The notes under the pieces were generated by a model. It ran no database searches and was not told where the DNA came from. It worked only from the letters and a program-made list of their open reading frames with translations. 44,339 nucleotides of DNA from a bacterium (GTDB lineage Bacteria > Vulcanimicrobiota > Vulcanimicrobiia > Vulcanimicrobiales > Vulcanimicrobiaceae), in the NCBI GenBank assembly GCA_021790895.1, contig JAJYFM010000010.1:1-44339 (forward strand), read 5' to 3'. The number at the start of each line of letters is the position of its first letter. Position 1 is the first letter of the stretch. Positions 32,383 through 40,535 of this stretch are shown here, in pieces. Made by a program: the position numbers and the translations under genes.

Positions 32383-34020
32383 ATGGAGACCCATCGCGTT
32401 TTCAACCAAGTCCCTCCGTTAGAGGGCTACGATCTCTTTCGCACCGACCGCGCGCTGACCGATCTCGTGCAGCAGATTGCGCCGGGAGCGGATTTCGAAG
32501 ATGCACGAGCGCTCGGGCGGCTCGCCGGTGAGGCGGAGTGGATCGAGCGCGGTCGTTTAGCAAACGAATACACGCCTGAACTACACAATTTTACCGCGAG
32601 CGGTGAACGCATCGACGAAGTTCGCTATCACCCCGCGTGGCACGATTTCATGCGCGAGGCGACCGAGCGCGGGCTGCATGCAGCGGCATGGGTCGATCCG
32701 CGCCCGCACCCGCATCTCCGGCGCGCCGTCGGCTTCTATATCTGGAGCCAAGTCGAGGCCGGGCATGTCTGTCCGATCTCGATGACCGCTGCGGCGATTC
32801 CGGCGATTCGCCACCAACCCGAAATCGCAGCACGGTGGGAGCCGCACATCACCGCGCGCAGTTACGACCCGGTGCTTGCGCCGTTCACCGAAAAGAAATC
32901 CGCGCTCTGCGGCATGGCGATGACCGAGAAGCAAGGCGGCTCCGACGTGCGTGCCAACACGACCTCGGCAACACCACAAGGAGCCTCCGGCGGCGGCAAC
33001 CTCTACACGCTCGTCGGGCACAAGTGGTTCTGCTCGGCGCCGATGTCCGATCTCTTTTTCGTACTCGCGCAAGCTCCGAAGGGGCTGACCTGTTTCTTTG
33101 TTCCCCGCATCCTTCCCGACGGAACGAAAAACAGTTTTCTCATCCAGCGGCTAAAATCGAAACTCGGTAATCGTAGTAATGCCTCGGCCGAGATTGAATT
33201 CGATGGAACGCAGGCATGGGCGGTCGGCGAGGAAGGGCGCGGCGTCGCCACGATCGCGACGATGATCAATCAGACCCGTCTCGATTGTGCGCTCGGATCG
33301 GCTGCATTGATGCGACAAGCACTCGCGCAAGCGATCCATCATGCAAGCCATCGGATGAGTTTCGGGAAAGTGCTGAGCGAGCACCCCTCGATGGCGAACG
33401 TGCTCGCCGATCTCGCGTTGGAATCGGAGGCGGCGACGCTGCTCGCGCTCCGGCTCGCCGATCTCGCCGATGCTCCCAACGGCGACCGTCATGCCTCGGT
33501 TCTCAAACGCATCGGCACCGGAATCGGAAAGTTCTGGGTCTGCAAACGCGCGGTCGCCCACGTCGGCGAAGCGATCGAAGCGCTCGGAGGAAACGGCTAC
33601 GTCGAGGAATCGATGATGCCGCGACTCTATCGGGAAGTCCCGGTCAATTCCGTCTGGGAGGGTTCGGGCAACATCAATGCGCTCGACATCCTGCGCGTCC
33701 TCCGCAAGGAGCCCGAGAGCGTCGAGGCGCTGCGCGCCGAGTACGAGCCGATACGCGACGATACGCGCGTGCGCGATGCATTGGCGATGGTCGATCGCTA
33801 TCTCTCCGCCGCTCCCGAGGATCTCGAAGGAAGCGTGCGCGTGCTCGTCGAGCGGCTCGCGCTGCTCTGGCAGGCGGCGCTCGTCCGTCGCTATTCGCCG
33901 CAAGAGGTCGCCGACGCGTTTATCGAGACGCGCTTCGGCGAGCGCAGCAGCATCTACGGAGCGATTTCGGCAAAAATTCCGTTTAGGCGCATCGTCGAGA
34001 GGGCTGCGCCCGTTTCATAG
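32383..34020 (+). CDS. AidB-type acyl-CoA dehydrogenase
   Basis: A 545-residue FAD enzyme of the AidB branch (E. coli AidB 541 aa). Visible: N-terminal FNQVPPLEGYDLF typical of AidB, RGLHAAAWVDPRPHPHLRRA, the flavin-binding CGMAMTEKQGGSDVRANTT, GHKWFCSAPMSDLFFVLAQA, KLGNRSNASAEIEFDG, and in the C-domain RMSFGKVLSEHPSMANVLAD and EALGGNGYVEESMMPRLYRE with VNSVWEGSGNINALDILRVL. AidB responds to alkylation stress and binds DNA in E. coli; its substrate is unsettled. No ada/alkA genes are near. ATG 32383 is chosen over upstream in-frame codons that overlap the MFS gene. Confidence 0.9.
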   Translation: METHRVFNQVPPLEGYDLFRTDRALTDLVQQIAPGADFEDARALGRLAGEAEWIERGRLANEYTPELHNFTASGERIDEVRYHPAWHDFMREATERGLHAAAWVDPRPHPHLRRAVGFYIWSQVEAGHVCPISMTAAAIPAIRHQPEIAARWEPHITARSYDPVLAPFTEKKSALCGMAMTEKQGGSDVRANTTSATPQGASGGGNLYTLVGHKWFCSAPMSDLFFVLAQAPKGLTCFFVPRILPDGTKNSFLIQRLKSKLGNRSNASAEIEFDGTQAWAVGEEGRGVATIATMINQTRLDCALGSAALMRQALAQAIHHASHRMSFGKVLSEHPSMANVLADLALESEAATLLALRLADLADAPNGDRHASVLKRIGTGIGKFWVCKRAVAHVGEAIEALGGNGYVEESMMPRLYREVPVNSVWEGSGNINALDILRVLRKEPESVEALRAEYEPIRDDTRVRDALAMVDRYLSAAPEDLEGSVRVLVERLALLWQAALVRRYSPQEVADAFIETRFGERSSIYGAISAKIPFRRIVERAAPVS

Positions 34021-34027
34021 AGTGCCT

Positions 34028-34624
34028 ATGTCACAAATGCGCACGCCGAAATTCGTCCGCAATTCCCGCCATTTGGCTCACCGTGCGTGGACCGAGCGCG
34101 AGCGGCGGATCGTCTGGCGCGGGTTGAGCGGTCGCTTGGCGATCGCCATCGAGCCGTTTTTGGGCATGCTCTTTATGGGTTTTCTGACGTGGGGAGTCGT
34201 TTGGCGCTCCGAGCACGTCGCCTCCGATCGCGACCTTATTAAAATCGCCTGGATCTTTGGAATCGGAGCGATCGCCTTTGCAGCATATTTCGTCGCCGTT
34301 CTCATCGCGCCGTTTATCGCCTATCTCCAGACCTTTAAGCCAATCTTCATTCTCGACGGCTACGTTCGCTACCGCGGCCCCGACGAGCGCTCCAGCGATG
34401 AAGCATCGGGCTATGTTGCCGCGCTCTTTGAAGACCGCAGCGTCGCCTGCGAATGGGAGTTCCTCGGCAGTAAAGATCTCGAACCGATCATGATACCGGC
34501 GCACCTCGAATTTTCGAGATACGCCGGAATTCATCGAATCGACGGCGTCTCGACCGGCATTTTGCCCGATGGTGAGTTGCCGTTGTTGGCTATCGGAATC
34601 GCGTCTCGACGCGACTGGAACTAA
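34028..34624 (+). CDS. two-helix membrane protein of unknown function
   Basis: A 198-residue protein with two transmembrane helices (FLGMLFMGFLTWGVVW at about 46-61; IAWIFGIGAIAFAAYFVAVL at about 73-92), a basic N-terminal tail (RHLAHRAWTERERR) and a C-terminal soluble beta-domain (KPIFILDGYVRYRGPDERSS, WEFLGSKDLEPIMIPAH). No family recognised. It begins 7 bp after the AidB gene, so co-transcription is likely, and its stop overlaps that of the convergent oxidase-operon gene by 4 bp. Confidence 0.7.
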   Translation: MSQMRTPKFVRNSRHLAHRAWTERERRIVWRGLSGRLAIAIEPFLGMLFMGFLTWGVVWRSEHVASDRDLIKIAWIFGIGAIAFAAYFVAVLIAPFIAYLQTFKPIFILDGYVRYRGPDERSSDEASGYVAALFEDRSVACEWEFLGSKDLEPIMIPAHLEFSRYAGIHRIDGVSTGILPDGELPLLAIGIASRRDWN

Positions 34625-34818
34625 AACGCTTTCGAGAGATCGATTCGTATCGACTCAAGCGCCGGCCATACGTGCCCGAATCCCGCGTTGAAGATGACGC
34701 TCCCGCCGATGGTAAAGACGGCGATGACGCCGAAGACCACCAGCGCGATGACCGCCTTCGGGATACCGCTGGATTCCGGAACGGTCGAGAAGTCGATTCC
34801 TTCAGGTTTATCGTGCAT
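34621..34818 (-). CDS. tiny single-pass membrane protein, oxidase operon
   Basis: Sixty-five residues: a hydrophilic N-terminus (KPEGIDFSTVPESSG), one helix (AVIALVVFGVIAVFTIGGSV) and a short tail. It is the last gene of the cytochrome oxidase operon, 3 bp after another small membrane protein. Small single-helix subunits at this place in other oxidases stabilise the complex (subunit IV type), but the sequence has no recognisable family, so that role is inferred from position. Confidence 0.65.
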   Translation of the reverse strand: MHDKPEGIDFSTVPESSGIPKAVIALVVFGVIAVFTIGGSVIFNAGFGHVWPALESIRIDLSKAF

Positions 34819-34821
34819 GTT

Positions 34822-35040
34822 TTATGCCGCCTTTCCGAAGTTCCCGAGAACGTGCGCTCCGGCCAACAGCGCGATCAGAGCGCCGAACGCGAGAAGCGCC
34901 AACATGATCTTAAAGAACTGATTGTCGAGTCCGGGCGTCTTCCAATCGTTTTTTAACGCAACTGCAGAGACGAAGAACACGACGATGCCGCCGGCGATGG
35001 CGCCGGCCCGTTCGAAATTGGCGATCATTGAACCAGTCAC
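34822..35040 (-). CDS. small two-helix membrane protein, oxidase operon
   Basis: Seventy-two residues with two hydrophobic helices (AGAIAGGIVVFFVSAVAL and FKIMLALLAFGALIALLAG) joined by a loop with LKNDWKTPGLDNQ. It starts 12 bp after subunit III. Size and place suggest an accessory subunit of the caa3 oxidase, but there is no match I can name to CtaF/CoxD. Confidence 0.65.
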   Translation of the reverse strand: MTGSMIANFERAGAIAGGIVVFFVSAVALKNDWKTPGLDNQFFKIMLALLAFGALIALLAGAHVLGNFGKAA

Positions 35041-35052
35041 GTACGCAGCTCC

Positions 35053-35679
35053 TTAAATGAGGTAGAAGATCGAGAAAAGCACGACCCAGATGATATCGAC
35101 GAAATGCCAGTATAACGTGCCTGCAGTGAGGCCGAAGTGCTTCTCCTTGGTATAGACGCCATGAACGGATTGAAGAAGCAACACGGTGAGATAGACGACG
35201 CCGACCGCGACGTGAAAGCCGTGCATCCCGGTGAGCGTAAAGAACGAAGCGCCGAATATCCCGCTTCCCGCCCACGATATCTTGTCGACGAAGTAGAGAT
35301 GCGTGTACTCGTACGCTTGCCCGCCGAGAAAGGCGATGCCGAGCACGATCGTGGCGATAAGGAAGCCGGCGTATTTATTGAAATTCCCGTGCTTCCAATT
35401 CTCCAATGCATAATGCATCGTTGCGCCGGAACCGAAAAGCACGACGGAGTTCCACGCCGCGAAGGCGACGTCGAGGCGGGCGATTCCCGGCGGTGGCCAT
35501 GACTGGCCGCTATTGCGAAGATACAGGTACGCGAAGATGAACGCTGAGAAGAGCACGACGTCGCTGAACAGGAAGAACAAAAATCCCGTCAACCGAAGGT
35601 CGCGCGTTTCCTCGTAGAAACGATCGACGCCGCCTTCGACGTGCTCGGTTTGCTGATGGGGAAGCGAGGCGACTGCCAC
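35053..35679 (-). CDS. ctaE: cytochrome c oxidase subunit III
   Basis: A 208-residue five-helix form of subunit III, which stabilises the catalytic core and the proton-uptake path. Characteristic parts are FLFFLFSDVVLFSAFIFAYL, the conserved Glu/His region GGQAYEYTHLYF, and FFTLTGMHGFHVAVGVVYL with HFVDIIWVVLFSIFYLI at the end. The shorter length, lacking the first two helices, is usual in bacterial caa3 enzymes. Twenty-seven bases separate it from subunit I. Confidence 0.95.
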   Translation of the reverse strand: MAVASLPHQQTEHVEGGVDRFYEETRDLRLTGFLFFLFSDVVLFSAFIFAYLYLRNSGQSWPPPGIARLDVAFAAWNSVVLFGSGATMHYALENWKHGNFNKYAGFLIATIVLGIAFLGGQAYEYTHLYFVDKISWAGSGIFGASFFTLTGMHGFHVAVGVVYLTVLLLQSVHGVYTKEKHFGLTAGTLYWHFVDIIWVVLFSIFYLI

Positions 35680-35706
35680 CGTTACTACCTTTCCTAAAAA
35701 ACGCGA

Positions 35707-37386
35707 TCAGTGTGCGCCGGCCGGAACCGGAGCGGGTGCATCGTTCAACTCGTCGTCGAGGCCGCGATACGGGAGCGGCTCGCTGAAGTCGTAGGGGAGG
35801 CCGTAGACGGTCGGCACATGCTTGAAGTTGTAATAATGCGGCGGCGACGGAATCTGCCATTCGAGCGTGCGCGCTTTCCACGGGTTCGGGCCCGCTTTCT
35901 TTCCACGCCGTAAACTCACGAGAATGTTGACGAAAAAGAGCAAGATCGCGAACGTCATCACGTAAGACGATACCGATTCCACGCGATTCCAGAACTGGAA
36001 CTGCGGATCGTACACGGCAACGCGGCGCGGCATCCCTTCGAATCCGAGCCAATGCATCGGCAAGAACGTGCCGTTAAAGCCCGCCACGAAGAGCCAGAAA
36101 TGCCACTTGCCGAGCGTCTCGCTGAGCATGCGGCCGGACATCTTCGGGAACCAGTAGTAGAAGCCGGCAAAGATACCCATGAGGCTCCCGCCGACGAGCA
36201 CGTAGTGGAAGTGTGCGACGACGAAGTAGGTGCCGTGGAGATGCAGATCGGTCGGCACCGACGCGAGGAAGATGCCGGTAATACCGCCGAGTGCGAAGAG
36301 CACCACGAAACCGATTGCGAAGAGCATCGCGCTGGTGAAGTGAATCTTCCCTCCCCACAGCGTCGTTATCCACGAGAAGATCTTCACGCCGGTCGGCACC
36401 GCGATTACGAAGGTCAGCAACATGAACGGAAGTTGCATGAACGGCGCGAGCCCCGACGTGAACATATGATGCGCCCAGACCATGAAGCCTGCCAACGCGA
36501 TCGTCACCGACGAAAACGCGATCATCTTATATCCGAAGATCGGCTTTCGCGCAAAGGTCGGGAGAATCTCGGAGATCATTCCGAAGGCGGGGAGAATCAT
36601 GATGTAGACGGCGGGATGTGAGTAGAACCAGAACATGTGCTGCCAAAGCAACGGGCTGCCGCCTTTGGTCGGGTCGAAGAACGGCACGCCGAACTGGCGC
36701 TCCATGAAGAGCGCGGCGAGCGCTCCCGCGAGTGCCGTGGTCGCGACCATCGAGAGCGGTGCGGTCGCCAACTGCGCCCAGACAAAGAGCGGCATCCGCG
36801 TCAGCGTCATGCCCGGCGCGCGCATCTTCAGGATCGTCACCATGAAATTCATACCGGTCAGCGTCGAACTGATGCCGACCAAGAAGATCGCCGCGCACCA
36901 CATCGAGGTGCCCGCTTCGCCTTGCAGCGACATCGGCGGATATTCCGTCCAGCCGGCGACCGGTGCGCCCATCAGAAACGAACTAAAGAGCATCAGCCCG
37001 GCGACCGGAAACATCCAGAAGCTCACCATATTGAGCCATGGGAAGGCGACATCGCGCGCGCCGATCTGCAACGGCATCACGAAGTTGCCGAAGGCGCCGG
37101 TCATCAGCGGAATAACGACCAGCCATACCATCGCACTACCGTGGATCGAATAGACCTCGTTGTAGGTATTGTTGCTGACGAAACCGCCGTTTGCATTCAT
37201 GAGCTGCGTGCGGATGACTTCGGCGAGAAGCCCGGCGAGCACGAGAAAGATAAAGCCGGTGATGAGGTACTGGATACCGATGATCTTATGATCGATCGAG
37301 AAAACGTACCGCCGGATGAAGCCTTGCGGCTCCGGATGAACGTGGTCGGCGATCCCGCCGCCGACGTGAGTTGCTGCTACTGCCAT
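35707..37386 (-). CDS. ctaD: cytochrome c oxidase subunit I (A2-type)
   Basis: The 559-residue catalytic subunit reduces oxygen at haem a3-CuB and pumps protons. Ligands visible: His82 (SIHGSAMVW) and His394 for haem a, His257 and Tyr261 in FYSHPAVYIMILP, His306-His307 in VWAHHMFTSG for CuB, and His392 in AHFHYVLVGG for haem a3. The D-channel Asp112 (ARDVAFP) and K-channel Lys335 (PTGVKIFSW) are present. The usual HPEVY Glu is Ala259, and Tyr-Ser precede the His: this YSHPxV pattern defines A2-type oxidases. Twelve helices plus a C-terminal extension. ATG 37386; 13 bp after subunit II. Confidence 0.97.
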   Translation of the reverse strand: MAVAATHVGGGIADHVHPEPQGFIRRYVFSIDHKIIGIQYLITGFIFLVLAGLLAEVIRTQLMNANGGFVSNNTYNEVYSIHGSAMVWLVVIPLMTGAFGNFVMPLQIGARDVAFPWLNMVSFWMFPVAGLMLFSSFLMGAPVAGWTEYPPMSLQGEAGTSMWCAAIFLVGISSTLTGMNFMVTILKMRAPGMTLTRMPLFVWAQLATAPLSMVATTALAGALAALFMERQFGVPFFDPTKGGSPLLWQHMFWFYSHPAVYIMILPAFGMISEILPTFARKPIFGYKMIAFSSVTIALAGFMVWAHHMFTSGLAPFMQLPFMLLTFVIAVPTGVKIFSWITTLWGGKIHFTSAMLFAIGFVVLFALGGITGIFLASVPTDLHLHGTYFVVAHFHYVLVGGSLMGIFAGFYYWFPKMSGRMLSETLGKWHFWLFVAGFNGTFLPMHWLGFEGMPRRVAVYDPQFQFWNRVESVSSYVMTFAILLFFVNILVSLRRGKKAGPNPWKARTLEWQIPSPPHYYNFKHVPTVYGLPYDFSEPLPYRGLDDELNDAPAPVPAGAH

Positions 37387-37399
37387 AATCTTTCTCCCG

Positions 37400-38503
37400 C
37401 TACTTCAACGAATTGAGGTAGGCTACGAGGTTTGCGATGTCTTTATCGGTGAGTGCGTTCTGCACCTGAGTCGGCATTTGGCCATACGATCCTTGCAGAC
37501 CGTGTTGGAGAATATCGGCGACGTTTGCCGGAGTCGCGGGCTTGCCGCTGAGCAAGTTGGGATGCGAGGGGTCGTGCAGGACGCCTTTGAGGCCGGGGCC
37601 GACAATCCGTTGCGTGAACGGCCCGATCGCATGACATGCAGAGCACTTTTGCGTGAAGAGCACTTGGCCGGCGGCGGCAGAACCGTCGCTGAGGTCGATC
37701 GGCGCCGACGAAACTTGCGGCAACGCGTTACTCGCGGTCGCATTCTTCACTTGCCACTGGTGATACCAGGCATCGAATTGCGCCTTCGGTTGGATCACGA
37801 GGTATTGCTTGTTCATAATCGCGTGATTGACGCCGCAAAATTCGGTGCAGATAATGCGGTAGCGTCCGACACGATCGGTGGTGAAGCGCATGATATTCAC
37901 GAGCCCGGGAACCATATCTTGTTTCAGGCGCATCGCCGGAACCCAGAATGAATGAATGACGTCTTCCGAACTTACGTTCAACGTGACCGCTTGCCCGACG
38001 GGAAGATGCATATTCCCGGTGACCTCGCCGTTGATACCGGGATAACGGAAGGTATAGAACCACTGATGGCCGATCGATTCGACCACGAGGCCGGCCGGCG
38101 TCGCAGCCGATGCGATTTGAATGGGGAACCACACGCGAACGCTCGCCCATGAAATAAGAATAACCGCGATGGTCGGGAGAACGGTCCACCACAGTTCGAG
38201 CTTGTGGTTATCGTGAATCTGCACGCCGAGCGCGTCGGGCGGGTCCTCTTTACGCGCGCGGAAGACAATGGAGAAAAATACTGCATAACCGAGAATAAAA
38301 ATAAAGAGCGCGATGCCGACCGCGAGGAAAACGCGGAAGAGCGCGTCGATCTGCGTCGCGACGGTCACCGCCGTCGGCATCCACCGCGAAATCGGCGTCA
38401 CCGCCCAAAAATAAATATTCGCGGCTGCGAGCAGTGAAAGTAAAGCTGTGAACGGCCAAAACCCAGGGCCGAGCCCCTTCACGCTGGACTGTTTCTCAAT
38501 CAC
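37400..38503 (-). CDS. ctaC: cytochrome c oxidase subunit II with fused cytochrome c (caa3)
   Basis: A 367-residue subunit that takes electrons from cytochrome c and passes them through CuA to subunit I. Two N-terminal helices anchor a cupredoxin domain with the CuA ligands His184 (DVIHSFWVPA), Cys219, Cys223, His227 and Met230 (CTEFCGVNHAIM). A C-terminal monohaem cytochrome c follows: CSACH at 287-291, with a likely axial Met in YGQMPTQV, so the enzyme is of the caa3 type. There is no clear lipobox; the first helix starts at about residue 16. GTG 38503 follows AAAGGA at 7 bp. First gene of the operon, 99 bp after nanE. Confidence 0.96.
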   Translation of the reverse strand: MIEKQSSVKGLGPGFWPFTALLSLLAAANIYFWAVTPISRWMPTAVTVATQIDALFRVFLAVGIALFIFILGYAVFFSIVFRARKEDPPDALGVQIHDNHKLELWWTVLPTIAVILISWASVRVWFPIQIASAATPAGLVVESIGHQWFYTFRYPGINGEVTGNMHLPVGQAVTLNVSSEDVIHSFWVPAMRLKQDMVPGLVNIMRFTTDRVGRYRIICTEFCGVNHAIMNKQYLVIQPKAQFDAWYHQWQVKNATASNALPQVSSAPIDLSDGSAAAGQVLFTQKCSACHAIGPFTQRIVGPGLKGVLHDPSHPNLLSGKPATPANVADILQHGLQGSYGQMPTQVQNALTDKDIANLVAYLNSLK

Positions 38504-38602
38504 CGACTATCCTTTCACGATGCATCGTTTGGAGGCGCTCTTCTTCGTATCTTCCCGAATTGTTCTCAACTATAGAAAGAGCGAGGCACTCCCGCACCGA
38601 CT

Positions 38603-39301
38603 TTAGAGGTCGGGGGTTCCTCCCGGTCCGTCCTTCTGCAATGCCGCCGCGAACTCCCCGACGCGCGCCGAGAGCCCGGTGAGGGCCGTGCCGACCACGA
38701 CGGCCTCCGCCCCGGCGAGCAGCGCGCTCCGCGCCGCCTCCGGGCTGCCGACGCCGCCCTCGCAGATCGTAAAGGCCCCGAGTTCGGCGATGCGCGCGAC
38801 GAGCGCGAGTGCAGGAAGGGTACTCCCCCTCGTCTCCGCCGTATAGCCGCAGAGCGTCGTCGCAAGGATCTCGGCGCCGAGCGCATGCGCCGCGCGAGCA
38901 TCTTCGTATGTCGCGCAATCGGCCATCGCGATTCGCGAGGATCGATGAATCTCGGCAACGATCCCTGCGCGCGTTGCCCCCGCGGGGCGATCGCGGAGCG
39001 TTGCATCGAAGGCGACGATCTCTGCCCCGGCGTCGACGATCTCGGCGACCTCGCGCAACGTCGGCGTGATGTAGGGATCGAATCCCGCGTACTCGCGCTT
39101 CACCAATCCCACCACCGGCAGGTTGCACCGCGCCTTCACCGCGCGAATATGCGCCGCGCTCTGGATCCGCAGGCCGATCGCTCCGCCTTCTTGTGCGCCG
39201 AGCGCCAGCGCGGCGATGACGGCGGGGTCGTCGAGCGCGCTACCGGGCTTCGCTTGCACCGAAACGATGAGGCCGCCGCGCAGCGCCGCGAGCGCGTTCA
39301 T
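38603..39301 (-). CDS. nanE: N-acetylmannosamine-6-phosphate 2-epimerase
   Basis: A 232-residue TIM-barrel enzyme interconverting ManNAc-6-P and GlcNAc-6-P in the cytoplasm. Signatures: GLIVSVQAKPGSALDDP, GAIGLRIQSAAHIRAVK, VVGLVKREYAGFDPYITPTL with the catalytic Lys, IVAFDATLRDRPAG, SSRIAMADCATYEDARAA, and GAFTICEGGVGSPEAARS with the catalytic Glu. ATG 39301 overlaps the stop of the sugar kinase (ATGA), so a phosphorylated amino sugar made by that kinase is probably its substrate. No nanA, nagA or nagB lies in the window. The longer open frame upstream is the kinase gene in another phase. Confidence 0.93.
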   Translation of the reverse strand: MNALAALRGGLIVSVQAKPGSALDDPAVIAALALGAQEGGAIGLRIQSAAHIRAVKARCNLPVVGLVKREYAGFDPYITPTLREVAEIVDAGAEIVAFDATLRDRPAGATRAGIVAEIHRSSRIAMADCATYEDARAAHALGAEILATTLCGYTAETRGSTLPALALVARIAELGAFTICEGGVGSPEAARSALLAGAEAVVVGTALTGLSARVGEFAAALQKDGPGGTPDL

Positions 39302-40221
39302 CGCTCCTCCAGATCCGGCGCCGCGAGACCTGCCTGCGCGAATGCGAGGAGGACCGCTCCAAGCGCTCCATCGTAGCGCGCTCGCTGCAGCCGTGCCCCG
39401 GGGAGGAGCGCGCGGAGCGAGCCACGCAGCGCGCCCGCAAAACGCGGCGCTTCGCCGAGGCCGCCGAGAAGCGCAACGGAGGGAGCGCGCAGGCGCGCCC
39501 GGCGCGCGGCCGTGCGGATCTGCTCGGCGAGCGCGCGGGCGTGCGCACGCAGCAGCGCGCGGACGGTACGATCGCCGCCCTCCGCCTGCGCGAGGATCGT
39601 CGGCGCGAACGCAGCGATCTCCGCGCGCGCGATCGCGCCTTCGTAAAAGAGCCGCGCGCACTCTGCGGCGGTCGCGCCGAAATGTCGCTCGAGCGCGGCG
39701 AGCAGCGTGCCGGTTCGCCCGGCATCCGCTTCGAGCAGCAGCGCGCGCACGGCGTCGCGCGCGAGCCCGAACGCCGAACCCTCGTCGCCGAAAAGATAGC
39801 CGTGTCCGCCGACGCGCACCTCGCTCCCATCGCGAGCCCGCGCCACGACGACCGAGCCCGTTCCGGCGATCGCCGCGATTCCCGGCTCCCCGCCGTGTGC
39901 CCCAGCGAGCGCGATCTCCGAATCGTGGGTGTAGCGAAGGTGTCGCGCGGCGATCCGTGGGCGCCGCCCCTGCAGACGGGCATCGAAACCACTGATGCCG
40001 ATGACCGCGCTTTCGATCCGCGTCGATTGAGGAATCCGCGCCCGGCGCATCGCCGCTGCGAGCGCCGCCTCAACGGCATCGCGCAAGCGCGTCGAGGCCG
40101 CGCCCAGCCCGAGTTCGTCGCCGGCCCCACCACTCGCGCGGGCGAGAATCCGTCCGCGTTCGTCGGTGAGCGCAGCTTTCGTCGCACTCTGCCCGACATC
40201 GATACCGGCGAAAAGGCGCAT
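39298..40221 (-). CDS. BadF/BadG-family ATPase, N-acetyl-amino-sugar kinase-like
   Basis: A 307-residue ASKHA-fold kinase. Motifs: FAGIDVGQSATKAALTDERG (phosphate 1), SAVIGISGFDARLQGRRP, IAAIAGTGSVVVARARDGS (phosphate 2), and GDEGSAFGLARDAVRALL, which matches eukaryotic-type N-acetylglucosamine kinases and MurK. Substrate is likely GlcNAc, ManNAc or a muropeptide sugar; NanE directly downstream favours ManNAc. ATG 40221 sits 11 bp after the small metalloprotease-like gene. The 3' half is very GC-rich and Arg/Ala-heavy compared with the neighbours. Confidence 0.85.
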   Translation of the reverse strand: MRLFAGIDVGQSATKAALTDERGRILARASGGAGDELGLGAASTRLRDAVEAALAAAMRRARIPQSTRIESAVIGISGFDARLQGRRPRIAARHLRYTHDSEIALAGAHGGEPGIAAIAGTGSVVVARARDGSEVRVGGHGYLFGDEGSAFGLARDAVRALLLEADAGRTGTLLAALERHFGATAAECARLFYEGAIARAEIAAFAPTILAQAEGGDRTVRALLRAHARALAEQIRTAARRARLRAPSVALLGGLGEAPRFAGALRGSLRALLPGARLQRARYDGALGAVLLAFAQAGLAAPDLEER

Positions 40222-40232
40222 CGGGCTCGGTG

Positions 40233-40535
40233 TCAATCGCGTGCGAGCAACGACCGCGCGTATTCGTTCGCCGCGAACTCGCGCGTCGCGCGATTCTCCA
40301 GGCGCGCAACCTCGTTGGTTCGCTCGCGGTGATGATAGAGTTCGTGCCCGACGGCGAGCGAGATGAATTCCCCGAGCTCCGCTGAGGGGAGGTGTTCGGC
40401 GATCCGCAGGTTCACGCGTATCGTCGGCCCCTCCGGATCGTACTCCGAACGCAACTCGTCGACGCCCCATTCGCCGAGATCGGCGAACTCCACGGCAACC
40501 CCGAGTGCTCGCGCACGGCGTAGTGCTTCACTCAT
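40233..40535 (-). CDS. mini HExxH protein, ImmA/IrrE-like
   Basis: A 100-residue protein. AVGHELYHHRERTNE carries HELYH (residues 64-68), the zinc-protease HExxH motif, and LENRATREFAANEYARS downstream matches the E-x-x-A-x-x-FA helix of the ImmA/IrrE (DUF955) family that supplies the third ligand. The N-terminal half is a short alpha/beta segment with VNLRIAEHLPSAELGEF. Catalytic size is minimal but complete for a metzincin-like core. It overlaps the FAD oxidoreductase gene by ATGA and precedes a sugar kinase, an odd setting with no phage repressor in sight. Proteolysis is predicted, not shown. Confidence 0.65.
   Translation of the reverse strand: MSEALRRARALGVAVEFADLGEWGVDELRSEYDPEGPTIRVNLRIAEHLPSAELGEFISLAVGHELYHHRERTNEVARLENRATREFAANEYARSLLARD

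Noticed and set aside
38595-38618. Possible terminator after nanE (CCGAC/GTCGG repeat)
   Set aside because: The stem is only 5-6 bp and no U-tract follows on the minus strand.
38603-39661. A longer start for nanE
   Set aside because: The extra 120 residues overlap the kinase gene out of frame and are low-complexity; ATG 39301 gives the normal NanE N-terminus.
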